Assembly (NCBI RefSeq): GCF_002257565.1
Contig: NZ_CP022736.1
Span: 2,542,001 to 2,606,000 of the forward strand
Direction of reading: 5' to 3'
Source: Herbaspirillum sp. meg3
GTDB taxonomy: Bacteria; Pseudomonadota; Gammaproteobacteria; Burkholderiales; Burkholderiaceae_D
Length of the DNA stretch: 64,000 nucleotides
In this document: positions 26,596-35,900 of the stretch, one piece after another
How positions within the stretch are numbered: position 1 is the first letter of the stretch
Layout: every line of letters starts with the position of its first letter
Notes under the pieces: generated by a model
What the model was told of the DNA's origin: nothing
Database searches by the model: none
Seen by the model: the letters and a program-made list of their open reading frames with translations, nothing else
Position numbers and translations under genes: made by a program

Positions 26596-26616
26596 CCAAT
26601 ATAAAACCTTATCGGC

Positions 26617-26631
26617 GTCGTTTGAAACGAC
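26617..26631. repeat. Perfect 7-bp-arm palindrome in the gap before the sigma factor gene
   Basis: GTCGTTT-G-AAACGAC is a perfect inverted repeat. It is nested in a wider pair, TCGGCGT (26612-26618) and ACGCCGA (26655-26661). It could be an operator, a leftover of the insertion element or a hairpin. The rest of the gap 26596-26808 is AT-rich, with no gene that I can support. Confidence 0.45.
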
Positions 26632-26808
26632 AACAAAATAATTAAATCAAACCTACGCCGAAGTATTCACGTCGATTGGTGAAAGAAACTGCGATTTCTC
26701 AGACGCATTACTTTCTCCAAGTGGATTAGTCGTCAATATTCTGAGTAAATTACGTAACTATTGTTGATTTCAAATAGAACTTCGACGATCATCCTGCTCA
26801 TTGTAACT

Positions 26809-26827
26809 AAGAATGATTTGCATTATT
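26809..26827. promoter_or_regulatory. Candidate Fur box upstream of the ECF sigma factor gene
   Basis: AAGAATGATTTGCATTATT matches 13 of 19 positions of the classical Fur box GATAATGATAATCATTATC, with the central AATGAT and CATTAT halves intact. It ends 28 bases before the sigma factor start, a good position for repressing transcription when iron is plentiful. A TAACTA at 26804-26809 could be the -10 element it covers. Confidence 0.62.
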
Positions 26828-26855
26828 ATTTAATAATCAATGAGGAGCAGATAAG

Positions 26856-27362
26856 TTGTCATACGATCATGCAAGCGTCGATTTATGTGCTGAATTCATT
26901 GCTTGCAGAAGTCAGTTGCGGGACGCGGCTACGCGTATCCTGGGATGTCGCCAACGCGCCGAAGATGTGATTCAGGACGCCTATTTCAAAATCGCGGATG
27001 TCGCTGCCGCCAGTGACATCCGCCAGCCCGTAGCATTTATTTTTCAGGTCGTGCGCAATCTGGCTATCGATCGGCATCGCCGTATGTCGATGGAGTCGTT
27101 CTTTTTTGTGGACGAGGAAGAGGGTATGCAGATATGTTCCGGCGGCGCCACACCGGAGAGCAGTACCATCTCGCGGCAAACACTTACGCAGGTTGTCCTC
27201 GCCTTATCCGCATTACCGGCCCGCACACGTCGGGCGTTCGAACTGCATCGGCTCGATGGCCGCACACAGCGCGAAGTTGCTGAGGAACTCGGCGTGTCCA
27301 CCACGCTCGTCAATTTCATGATCCGCGATGCGATGGAATGCTGCCGCGAGGTCATCTCGTAG
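26856..27362 (+). CDS. ECF sigma factor of the iron-starvation type (PvdS/OrbS-like)
   Basis: Translation probably starts at TTG 26856 (TTG TCA TAC GAT) with GAGGAG eight bases upstream. The 168-residue protein shows a sigma-2 region (RILGCRQRAEDVIQDAYFKIADV, then VVRNLAIDRHRR) and a sigma-4 region (LPARTRRAFELHRLDGRTQREVAEELGVS). This is the FecI/PvdS class. No anti-sigma gene lies nearby, and the receptor in the cluster lacks the signalling domain used in surface signalling, so Fur repression is probably the main control, as for PvdS-like and OrbS-like factors. Its likely targets are the three TAAAT-N16-CGT promoters in this window. Confidence 0.92.
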   Translation: MSYDHASVDLCAEFIACRSQLRDAATRILGCRQRAEDVIQDAYFKIADVAAASDIRQPVAFIFQVVRNLAIDRHRRMSMESFFFVDEEEGMQICSGGATPESSTISRQTLTQVVLALSALPARTRRAFELHRLDGRTQREVAEELGVSTTLVNFMIRDAMECCREVIS

Positions 27363-27395
27363 AGAAAAATATTTCTCAATAGCGATGCTCCCGAC

Positions 27396-27419
27396 TAAAT
27401 TTGTCGCGTCTCGAATCGT
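27396..27419 (+). promoter_or_regulatory. ECF-type promoter of the biosynthetic operon (TAAAT-N16-CGT)
   Basis: TAAAT (27396-27400) and CGT (27417-27419) are exactly 16 bases apart, the spacing of the iron-starvation box recognised by PvdS and close to that of OrbS-type promoters. It lies 113 bases before mbtH and directly after the sigma factor gene. Two more copies with identical spacing stand before the other two operons of this cluster. Confidence 0.8.
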
Positions 27420-27425
27420 CAAGTT

Positions 27426-27444
27426 AATGAGAGCGATTCTTATT
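27426..27444. promoter_or_regulatory. Candidate Fur box at the biosynthetic operon start
   Basis: AATGAGAGCGATTCTTATT resembles the Fur-box form AATGAGAATGATTCTCATT at 16 of 19 positions. It starts six bases after the -10 element of the ECF promoter, so bound Fur would block the transcription start directly. This would add direct iron control to indirect control through the sigma factor. Confidence 0.55.
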
Positions 27445-27531
27445 CATGAAAAGTGAGCATCGTACCTGGCATGTCAATAGGATGGTGTCCGCATCCTGGC
27501 GCCGCATCCTGAAAAATCGAGAGGCAAGAGC

Positions 27532-27759
27532 ATGAGTTTCGATCGAGACGATACCAATTTCCGCGTGTTGGTGAACCACGAAGAGCAATATTCCATCTGG
27601 CCCGACTACAAAGCAGTTCCGGGCGGCTGGCGCGATACCGGTGTGGCAGGAAGCAAGTCAGACTGTTTGCAATACATCGAAAGCACATGGACCGACATGC
27701 GCCCGCGCAGCCTGCGTGAATACATGCAGGATCAGGACGTCACTGCGCCGCAGAACTAG
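27532..27759 (+). CDS. MbtH-like protein
   Basis: The 75-residue protein has all the family marks: FRVLVNHEEQYSIWPD, VPGGWRDTGVAGSKSDCLQYI and WTDMRPRSLREYM. MbtH-like proteins bind adenylation domains of NRPS enzymes and raise their solubility or activity. It is the first gene of the operon, with GAGAGGCAAGAG before the start, and lies 12 bases before the thioesterase gene. It probably serves several of the adenylation domains encoded downstream. Confidence 0.97.
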   Translation: MSFDRDDTNFRVLVNHEEQYSIWPDYKAVPGGWRDTGVAGSKSDCLQYIESTWTDMRPRSLREYMQDQDVTAPQN

Positions 27760-27771
27760 TTCATCGTTGGC

Positions 27772-28539
27772 ATGCTCACCTTGTTTTGTCTTCCCTGCGC
27801 TGGCGCCAGCGCGGCCATGTATCAGCCATGGCGCGCAGCACTGCCGGCCTCGGTGCGAATGCAACCGCTCGAACTGCCGGGGCGGGGGCGGCGTATGCGT
27901 GAGCCGCAGCATGAAGACTTTGGCTGTCTTGCCGACCTGCTGACACGGGAGTTGGCGGCGCAGGTGCGTGGCGCTTACGCGATCTTTGGTCACAGCATGG
28001 GAGGCTTGCTCGCGCATGGCATTGTGCAGCGCTTGTGCGCGCAGAGGCCGACATTTCCCTTGCCTGTCGCATTATTGATCTCTGCCTGCGCCGCACCATC
28101 TGTTCGTCAATGGTCTCGTCCGGATGAGTCCGATGCGGCTCTCATTGCTTCGCTGCGGCGGCAAGGCGGTACGCCGTCGGAAGTATTTTCCAGTCCCGAG
28201 TTGCTGGAGATGATCTTGCCTGTGTTGCGTGCCGATTATCGCGTGTGCCGCTCGTTCCGATGCGATGATCCAAGTCCTGTCGATGTACCAATACATGTGT
28301 TCGGTGGCCTTGACGATGCGATTCCTGCGGCCAGTTTGCAGGGTTGGCGCGGAGAGAGTTCGGCTGAAGTAACGCTGGACTGGTTTGAGGGCGGTCACTT
28401 CTATCTGCAAGCACAGCAGGCGGCCTTGATGGCTACCATTGCCACTTATCTGAATCGCTATCCCGGTCGCTACTCCAGCGACGAACAAGGCCGCGTTTTA
28501 CCAGAGTCCTCCGTCGATGAAGCGACTGTCTTGTCCTGA
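27772..28539 (+). CDS. Type II thioesterase
   Basis: The 255-residue alpha/beta hydrolase begins LFCLPCAGASAAMYQPW and LELPGRGRRMREP, as in type II (GrsT/RifR-like) thioesterases. The nucleophile is Ser75 in FGHSMGG; Asp in FGGLDDAIP and His in FEGGHFYL complete the triad. It removes wrong acyl groups from carrier domains of the assembly line. The last 23 bases overlap the start of the broken PPTase gene. Confidence 0.94.
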   Translation: MLTLFCLPCAGASAAMYQPWRAALPASVRMQPLELPGRGRRMREPQHEDFGCLADLLTRELAAQVRGAYAIFGHSMGGLLAHGIVQRLCAQRPTFPLPVALLISACAAPSVRQWSRPDESDAALIASLRRQGGTPSEVFSSPELLEMILPVLRADYRVCRSFRCDDPSPVDVPIHVFGGLDDAIPAASLQGWRGESSAEVTLDWFEGGHFYLQAQQAALMATIATYLNRYPGRYSSDEQGRVLPESSVDEATVLS

Positions 28540-28961
28540 GCAAGCGCCGGCGGGCATTGCTCTTTATCAGATTGACTTCGACCTTGAACGTCCTCTTGCT
28601 GCGGATGACTGGGTCTGCCTGAGCACGGATGAACAGGTCCGCGCATCTCACTTTCACCGTCACCAGGATCGAGTCCGTTTCGGTGTGATGCGCGCGACCT
28701 CGCGGCGGCTGCTGGGGCAACGGCTGGCATGTTCACCGCAGGAGGTGCGCTTAGCGTTGAACCGGTTTGGCAAACCGTGGCTGGCAGGAGGGCGGGATTG
28801 GTGAGCATTTGCAGACGCTCTCAGTGTGGCCCGCCAGCGGTGGCGCCTACACCGCATCTCATGATCACCCGACATGGCCGGTAGTCTGCGCACACCGGCT
28901 CGACTCACCTCCAGGTTATGCCGCTGCGCTGGCCTGGCTTCCTCCAGAGGTATCGAATTGA
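28517..28961 (+). pseudogene. 4'-phosphopantetheinyl transferase remnant with internal deletion and frameshift
   Basis: The first frame (28517-28804, 95 residues) reads as the N-terminal half of a Sfp/EntD-type PPTase (VCLSTDEQVRASHFHRHQDRVRFG, then VRLALNRFGKPWLAGG) and stops. Another frame continues from about 28786 with GIGEHLQTLSVWPASGGAYTA and ends YAAALAWLPPEVSN at 28961, which matches the C-terminal end of the same family. The middle that should hold FNxSH, GxDxE and the WxxKEA metal and CoA motifs is absent, about 80-100 residues. The remaining 445 bases cannot encode an active enzyme. The carrier domains encoded downstream must be primed by a PPTase elsewhere in the genome. Confidence 0.82.
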
Positions 28962-28975
28962 TAGCAGATCAAGTA

Positions 28976-29938
28976 ATGAATAACTTCCAGCGCTTGCGCG
29001 CTCCGACCGGTTCCGTATTGCCGATCGTGTTGCAGGCGGAGCGCCCCGGCATATTGTTGACCGATGCCTGGTCGGCCTTGCAGCCGAAAATCGAACAGCA
29101 TCTGCATAGCGTCGGCGGTGTGCTGTTGCGCGACTATGTGGTGCCGGCGGTAGACGATTTTCAACGCTTCGCAGCCGCTTTCGGCGATCCACTGCTGCGT
29201 TATGAATTCGCCTCGACACCGCGTTCGGCGGTCAGCAACGGTATCTACACCTCGACCGAATATCCTGCCCATCAGCATATTCCGCTGCATAACGAGCAGG
29301 CCTACACGCGTGAATGGCCGATGCGAATCTGGTTTCACTGCGTCACCGCATCGCCGGTTGGCGGTGAAACGCCGATTGCCGATAGCCGCGCCATCTATCG
29401 CCGCATGCCGACAGCAATCCGCGAGCGTTTCGCCCAAGGGCTGCTCTATGTACGCAACTACAGCAGTGATTTTGACTTGCCTTGGCAGGAGGTTTTTGGA
29501 TCGGAACGGCGCGAGGACGTCGAGGCTTTTTGCCGACGCAGTGGTATCGAATGGCGCTGGCTCGACGATGATGCGCTGAACACCCGCCAGCGCTGCCAAG
29601 GTGTCGAACGCCACCCCGTTTCGGGCGAGATGGTCTGGTTCAATCAGGCGCATCTGTTTCACGCCTCCAATCTGATGCCGGAAGTGCGGGCCTCGCTGCT
29701 GGAGTTAGTTGGTGAAGACCTGTTGCCGCGCAACGTCTGTTGGGCTGACGGCAGTCGCATTGAAGATGCCGTCCTGGAGCAGGTGCGTGCCGTGCTGGAA
29801 GAGGAAACAGTGAGTTTCGCGTGGCAGCCCGGCGATGTACTCATGCTCGACAACATGCTTGTGGCACATGCCAGAACGCCTTTTTCCGGGCCGCGCAAAG
29901 TGGTGGTCGCCATGGCCCGTTCCCATACCAATCTGTAA
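28976..29938 (+). CDS. TauD/SyrP-like aspartate beta-hydroxylase (stand-alone)
   Basis: The start at 28976 (MNNFQRLRAPTGSVLP) is used because a longer frame overlaps the PPTase remnant. The 320-residue protein is an Fe(II)/2-oxoglutarate dioxygenase of the TauD family. Metal ligands are in LHNEQAY (His-x-Glu) and the distal His in VAHARTPF; the Arg of GPRKVVVAM is expected to bind 2-oxoglutarate. SyrP-like members hydroxylate carrier-bound aspartate in NRPS pathways. With two Asp-activating modules and a second hydroxylase domain fused to NRPS1, each enzyme probably serves one aspartate. Which serves which cannot be settled from sequence here. Confidence 0.9.
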   Translation: MNNFQRLRAPTGSVLPIVLQAERPGILLTDAWSALQPKIEQHLHSVGGVLLRDYVVPAVDDFQRFAAAFGDPLLRYEFASTPRSAVSNGIYTSTEYPAHQHIPLHNEQAYTREWPMRIWFHCVTASPVGGETPIADSRAIYRRMPTAIRERFAQGLLYVRNYSSDFDLPWQEVFGSERREDVEAFCRRSGIEWRWLDDDALNTRQRCQGVERHPVSGEMVWFNQAHLFHASNLMPEVRASLLELVGEDLLPRNVCWADGSRIEDAVLEQVRAVLEEETVSFAWQPGDVLMLDNMLVAHARTPFSGPRKVVVAMARSHTNL

Positions 29939-29962
29939 TGAATCAACCTAACTGAGCATGCG

Positions 29963-32900
29963 ATGACAAAACCTATCGACTCGGCAGACAACATCGTTTT
30001 ACGCCTGCAAAAATTGGCGCAAACACGCTCGCTCGACACTGCCCTGATCACCGTTGACGCCAGCGGTGATCAACGCTTTAGCTACGCGGAGCTGCATGGC
30101 CGCGCGGCAGCGCTGGCGCAGCAATTGCAGCGGCGTTTCGCTTCTGGCGAACGGGCGTTGCTGTTGCTGGACAACGACGTGCATTACGTCGTCGGCTTTT
30201 TCGCCTGCCTGATGGCCGGACTGGTGGCGGTGCCACTGCATCGTCCCGAATCGATACGCGGCCAGCATTTGCAACGCCTGACTGGTATCGCGGAAGATGC
30301 CGGTGCCTGCTGCTGGCTCGTCACGCAAGCCACCGCAACCGCGCTGCAGGCTGACAATACGCCGCTGGCCGGCAATGCAGCCTTGATCGTGATGGACATA
30401 TCACCTCCCGCTGTTGATCTTGCTGCTACCGATACCGCTCTGCGCGCGCATGCGATTGACGACAACGATATCGCGTTTCTGCAATACACCTCCGGGTCAA
30501 CGTCACAGCCCAAAGGCGTGATGGTCACGCATGCCAACCTGATGGCCAACGAAGCGGCGATCCAGGAGCGGCTAGGCGTGCGTAGTGACGATACCTTTGT
30601 CAGCTGGCTGCCGCTATATCACGACATGGGATTGATCGGCGGCTTGCTGCAACCGCTCTATCGGGGTATTCCGGTGGTGCTGATGAGTCCGGCTTTTTTT
30701 CTCGAACGTCCGGTGCGCTGGCTTGAGGCGTTGTCGCGCCATCGCGGCACTATCAGCGGCGGCCCCGATTTTGCCTACCGCTTATGTGCCGAGCGCATTC
30801 GGTCCGGCCGTAGTGCGGGCCTGGATTTGTCGCACTGGCGCGTGGCATTTTCTGGTGCCGAGCCGATCCGGCACGATACGTTGAACGACTTTATCGACGC
30901 CTTCCGCGATATTGGTTTTTCCGCTGATGCAGTCTACCCTTGCTACGGCTTGGCCGAATCTACTCTGCTGGTCACCGGCGGCAAGCGCAACGGTGGCATG
31001 CGGGTCGTCTGCTTTGATCCGGACGGTCTCAAAGACGGTCAGGCCCGGAAAATTGCCGCAGCCGACGATGCAGTCAGACTGGTTGCCTGCGGTATCTCGC
31101 CGGCCGGACATCAGCTACGCATTGCAGACCCGACCAGCGGTATGCCTCTGAGCGACGGACTGGTGGGGGAAATCTGGGCCGGCGGGCCCAGCGTCGCGGC
31201 TGGCTACTGGCGGCGCCAGACTGACAGTGCAGACACCTTTGTCGAGCGCGATGGCCAGCGTTGGTTACGCACCGGCGACCTCGGCTTCATTGAGCAGGGC
31301 GAGCTGTTTATCGCTGGACGGCGCAAGGACATGATCATCGTGCGTGGTCAGAATCTCTATCCGCAAGATATCGAGCGCGCCATCGAAAGCGAGGTCGAAC
31401 TGGTGCGAAAAGGTCGTGTGGCGGCATTTGCCGTACCACGCGAACAATCCCCGGACGGCATCGAGGGCATTGGTGTGGCGCTGGAAATTTCGCGCAGCGT
31501 GCAAAAAATGGTGGCGGCACAGACCCTGATCGACAGTTTGCAAGAGACCATTGCACTGACTTGCAGCGAACCTGCCAGTGTCATCGTGCTGCTCAATCCG
31601 GGCTCCTTGCCCAAAACTTCAAGCGGCAAGCTTCAACGCAGTGCTTGTCGCAGCGGCTGGCTGGACGGTACGCTGGATGCGTATGCAGTGCAGGCGTTCG
31701 GCAGGTTGTCGCTGACAACTGCGATAGCTGCGGAGGCTTCCGCCCCCGTCCCGGCAACGGTCGAAAATATCGTCGCCGACCAGATCGAACGCGACCTGAT
31801 CACACTCTGGAAACAAATCCTGCCAGTGGCGACTGCTCCGGTCGCGGCGCGCGAGGCGCATTTTTTCCGCAGCGGCGGCAGTTCGCTCAAAGCCGTGCAA
31901 TTGGCCGCTGCCATCAGCGAACACTGGCATATCAATTTGCCGATACGCAGCTTGTTCGAACAGCCGCAACTGCTGGATTTGGCCCAGACGATTCGTACTC
32001 TACTGGCGCAAGGCGCAACTGAATCTGCGTCATCTGCGTTATCTGCGGCAGCTTCTGATGTCATCCCCACTCTGAGCGCCACGCAACGGCAGGGACTGTT
32101 GCCGCTGACTGCGGCACAGCGCTCGCTATGGACCACCTGGCAACTCGATCCGCATAGCCCTGCCTACAACATGCCCGGCGTGCTGCATTTGAATGGCCCT
32201 TTCAATGAGGCGGCAATGGCGCTGGCCATTGATGATTTCGTCTCGCGGCATGCGGTGCTACGGACGATTTATGTGCCGCAGCCGGACGGTCTGCCACAGC
32301 AACAGACGCTGGCGGCGCCATCTGGTCTGCTGCTGCCTGCCACGACTGCCGGCAACGAGGCAGACGCCCGCCAACTGCTGCAGATCTTTGCTCGCCGGCC
32401 ATTTCAACTGGATCGGGACATCCCGTTTCGCACATTACTGATCCGTTGTGAGCCGCAACGTCATTTGCTGGGACTTTCCTTGCATCACATTGCAGCCGAC
32501 GGCTGGTCGCTGCAGATTCTGCTGGACGAATTGTCGGCGCTATACGCTGCCCGCAGCCGAGGGGAATCTGCCGCGCTATCAGGCCCGGCGCACCAATTCG
32601 CTGACTATGCGGTATGGCACAACCAGCGCCTGAACGCAGCCGTGCAAGCCAGTCAACTTGACTATTGGCGACACCAGCTGGGTGATGAACACGTGCCGCT
32701 GACATTGCCGTTCGGTCACCGCCGTCAAAGCGATGCAGCACTTCTGGAAGCGCGCCATGCATTCGCCTTGCCAGCCGACGTCAGCGCCGCCTTCAAGGAG
32801 TTGTGCGCCGGACAAGGGGTATCGATCTACATGGGCGTGCTGGCGTTGCTGAATCTGCTGCTGTACCGCACCACAGGTTGTGCCGATCTGCGCATCGGTT

Positions 32901-35900
32901 CGCCGATGGCGGATCGCCGTCATCCTCAGACGCACGGCATGATCGGTTATCTGATCAATCTGCATGTCCTGCGTACGCAGGTAGACAGCCGTCTTGGATT
33001 CGACGCCTTGCTGTCCGGGGTGCGTGATACCGTGCTGGCAGCGCAGGCTCACCAGGACGTGTCGTTCGACATGGTAGTCGCTACGCTGCAGCCGGAACGT
33101 CATCCCGGGGTGCATCCGCTGTGCCAGGTGAAATGCACCGAACGGGCAGCGCTGCCGCCGCATTGGCACAGCGCCGGCGTACGCATGCAACTCGAAGAGT
33201 TGACCGGCGGTCAGGCTCACTTTGATCTCAGCCTTGACTTTAGCGTCGGCGCTGACAGCATCGATTGCCTGTTCGTCTATGCGGCAAATCATTACGCTGA
33301 AAGTAGTGTGCAGGCGCTGGCACAAACGTTAGTGGCACTGGCCCGGCAAACTGTAGCGATGCCCACGCGTCCGCTGGCGCAATTGCAGCTGCCGGATGTG
33401 CCGTCGCAACTGAGCGGCACGCAGGCAGTCTTCGCGCATGCTGATGTAGTGTCCTGCTGGCGGCGTAACATCGCGCGCGACCCGCAAGCCATCGCCGTGG
33501 CCGACGAACGGCAGGCACTGACTGGTGCAGAACTGATGGCGCAGGTCGAGCATCTCGCCGCGCAACTGCAAGATCACGGCATCGGCATCGAATCTCGTGT
33601 CGGTATCGCCAGCGGCCGCCAGGTCGAGTTCGTAATCGGTCTGCTGGCAGCCTTGCGGGTGGGTGCTTGCTATGTGGCGCTCGATCCGCAGCTGCCGGAT
33701 GAACGGCTGGCCTTTCAGATGGCCGACAGTGGCATCAGTTTGCTGCTGGCGAGCGCCGAAGGTGAACGTCTGCAGCTGTTGCATGCAGCCGAAACAGGTA
33801 CATCACTCGTCATGCTGCCGCTGACGATAGCGGCCGCGCCATTGCGCAGCGACTGCCGTGCATTTTGTGCGCCGCATCCACAACAAGCGGCCTATCTGAT
33901 CTATACATCTGGTTCCACCGGCCGCCCCAAAGGCGTGGTGCTGACGCATGGCGCTCTGAGCAATTACGTGCAGGGAGTGCTGCAGCAGCTGGACTTGCCT
34001 GATACGGTGCGCAGCATGGGCATGGTGTCCACGGTGGCCGCCGATCTTGGGCATACCAGCCTGTTTGGTGCCTTGTGTTCCGGCCGCAGCCTGCATCTGT
34101 TGTCGGTGCAATCAGCCTTCGATCCGATACAGTTTGCCGACGTGATGCAAACGCATGCCATCGACGTTCTGAAAATCGTCCCTAGTCATTTGCAGGCATT
34201 GATGCAAGGGCCGCAAGCTGCACAAGTGCTGCCACGCCACACGCTGATCGTGGGCGGCGAAAGCACCAGTGCGGTCTTGCTGGAACAGATCCACACGTTG
34301 CGGCCTGATTGTCGGGTGGTGAATCACTACGGCCCGACTGAAACCACGGTAGGCGTATTGACCCATGCCGTGACGGCAACTGCCGAGCGGGATGCGCAAC
34401 TGCCTTTGGGACTACCGTTGCCGAATGTGCAGATCCACGTGCTTGATGCCGATCTCAATCCGGTGCCGGCCGGTGCAGAAGGCGAACTGTATATGTCCGG
34501 ACCATGTCTCGCGCGTGGGTATCAAGGACGTGCGACGGCGACAGCGGAACGTTTCATTGCCAGTCCTTTCGGACAGGGCGAACGCTTGTACCGCAGCGGC
34601 GACAAGGTCCGCCTGGACCGCGCCGGACGTCTGGTGTTTCTGGGGCGTTGCGACGACCAACTCAAGATACGCGGCTACCGGGTCGAACCACAAGAAGTCG
34701 CCAGTCTGCTACGCGGACTGGACGGTGTGACGGCCGCCGAAGTGATGCCGCACCACGCTGATGATGGACGTACGCAATTGTGCGCCTATGTTGCGGGCGC
34801 GGCCGGTCGTGAACCGGCTGCACTGCGTGAGCGGTTGGCGGCGCTATTGCCAGATTACATGGTGCCGAGCCACTTCGTCGCACTGGATCGCCTGCCGCTC
34901 ACCGCCAACGGAAAAATCGACCGCAAGGCGTTGCCGGCACCGTCCCAACAAGCCGACAATGAATCTGTGACGCTGGCGGCACATACCTTGCCACAAGGTG
35001 ACGCCGAAATCGCCGTTGCGCAGGTCTGGCAAGAAGTGTTGGGGCTGCAGCAGGTCGCGCGCAACGCCAATTTCTTTGCGCTCGGCGGCGACTCCATCCT
35101 GACGCTCAAGATCGTTGCGCGCCTGCGCAAAGCGGGGTGGCGCATCACGCCGCGCCAGCTCATGCAAGCGCCGGATCTGGCCGCGCTGGCGATGCAGGCG
35201 GTTGCGGTGGCTGTTGCAACAGCCACCGCAACACCCGCGCCAGTCGCGCTTCAAGACAGCACATTGCTGCCGCTGACGCCGGTGCAGCAATGGTTTTTCA
35301 CGGATCATGCCGATGCCCCGGCGCATTGGAATCAAAGCGTCTTGCTGCAAGGGCCCGCCACCACGCCGGCGGCAGAACTGGGTGCCGCAGTCGCAGTGCT
35401 GACGCAGCATCATGAAGCCTTGCGCTTACGCTTCCGGAAAGCAGCCGATGACCAGTGGACGCAGCAGGTCAGCGCGCAACAGACGGATTGTTTCGAACAC
35501 GTGATCCTGCCGTCAGGGACGCAGAGCGAGACTGCTCGCCTTGCTGCGATCGACCGTGCTCAACGCAGCCTGGACTTGCAGAATGGACCGCTATGGCGGG
35601 TGTTGTGGCTGACACCGTTAACGCCGCGCGCAGACGAAAAAGCAACGCTGGCATTGATCGCGCATCATCTGGTGATTGATGGCGTGTCGTGGCGCATTCT
35701 GTTGGAAGACTTACAGACCTTGTTGCAAGGACGTAGCTTCCCTGCACCGACGGCATCATGGCGCCAATGGGCGCAAGCATTGCCGACTGCCGCGGCCAGC
35801 CTGTCGGAACAAGAATGTGCCTATTGGCAGCAGCTGGAAGAAGTAGAAGATCCCGCGCTACCCCGTCTGTCCGATGCCATTGGTGTCACTGATAACACAG

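Noticed and set aside
26761..26970. Open frame of 69 residues over the sigma factor promoter.
   Set aside because: It runs through the Fur-like box and overlaps the sigma factor gene in another frame; no motif.
27362..27377. GAGAAA-AATA-TTTCTC hairpin right after the sigma factor stop as a terminator.
   Set aside because: The stem is only six AT-rich pairs with no T-run, so termination cannot be supported.
28874..28975. Longer start for the stand-alone hydroxylase.
   Set aside because: The added residues (TPARLTSRLCRC) overlap the PPTase remnant and are not like dioxygenase N-termini; ATG 28976 fits the family.
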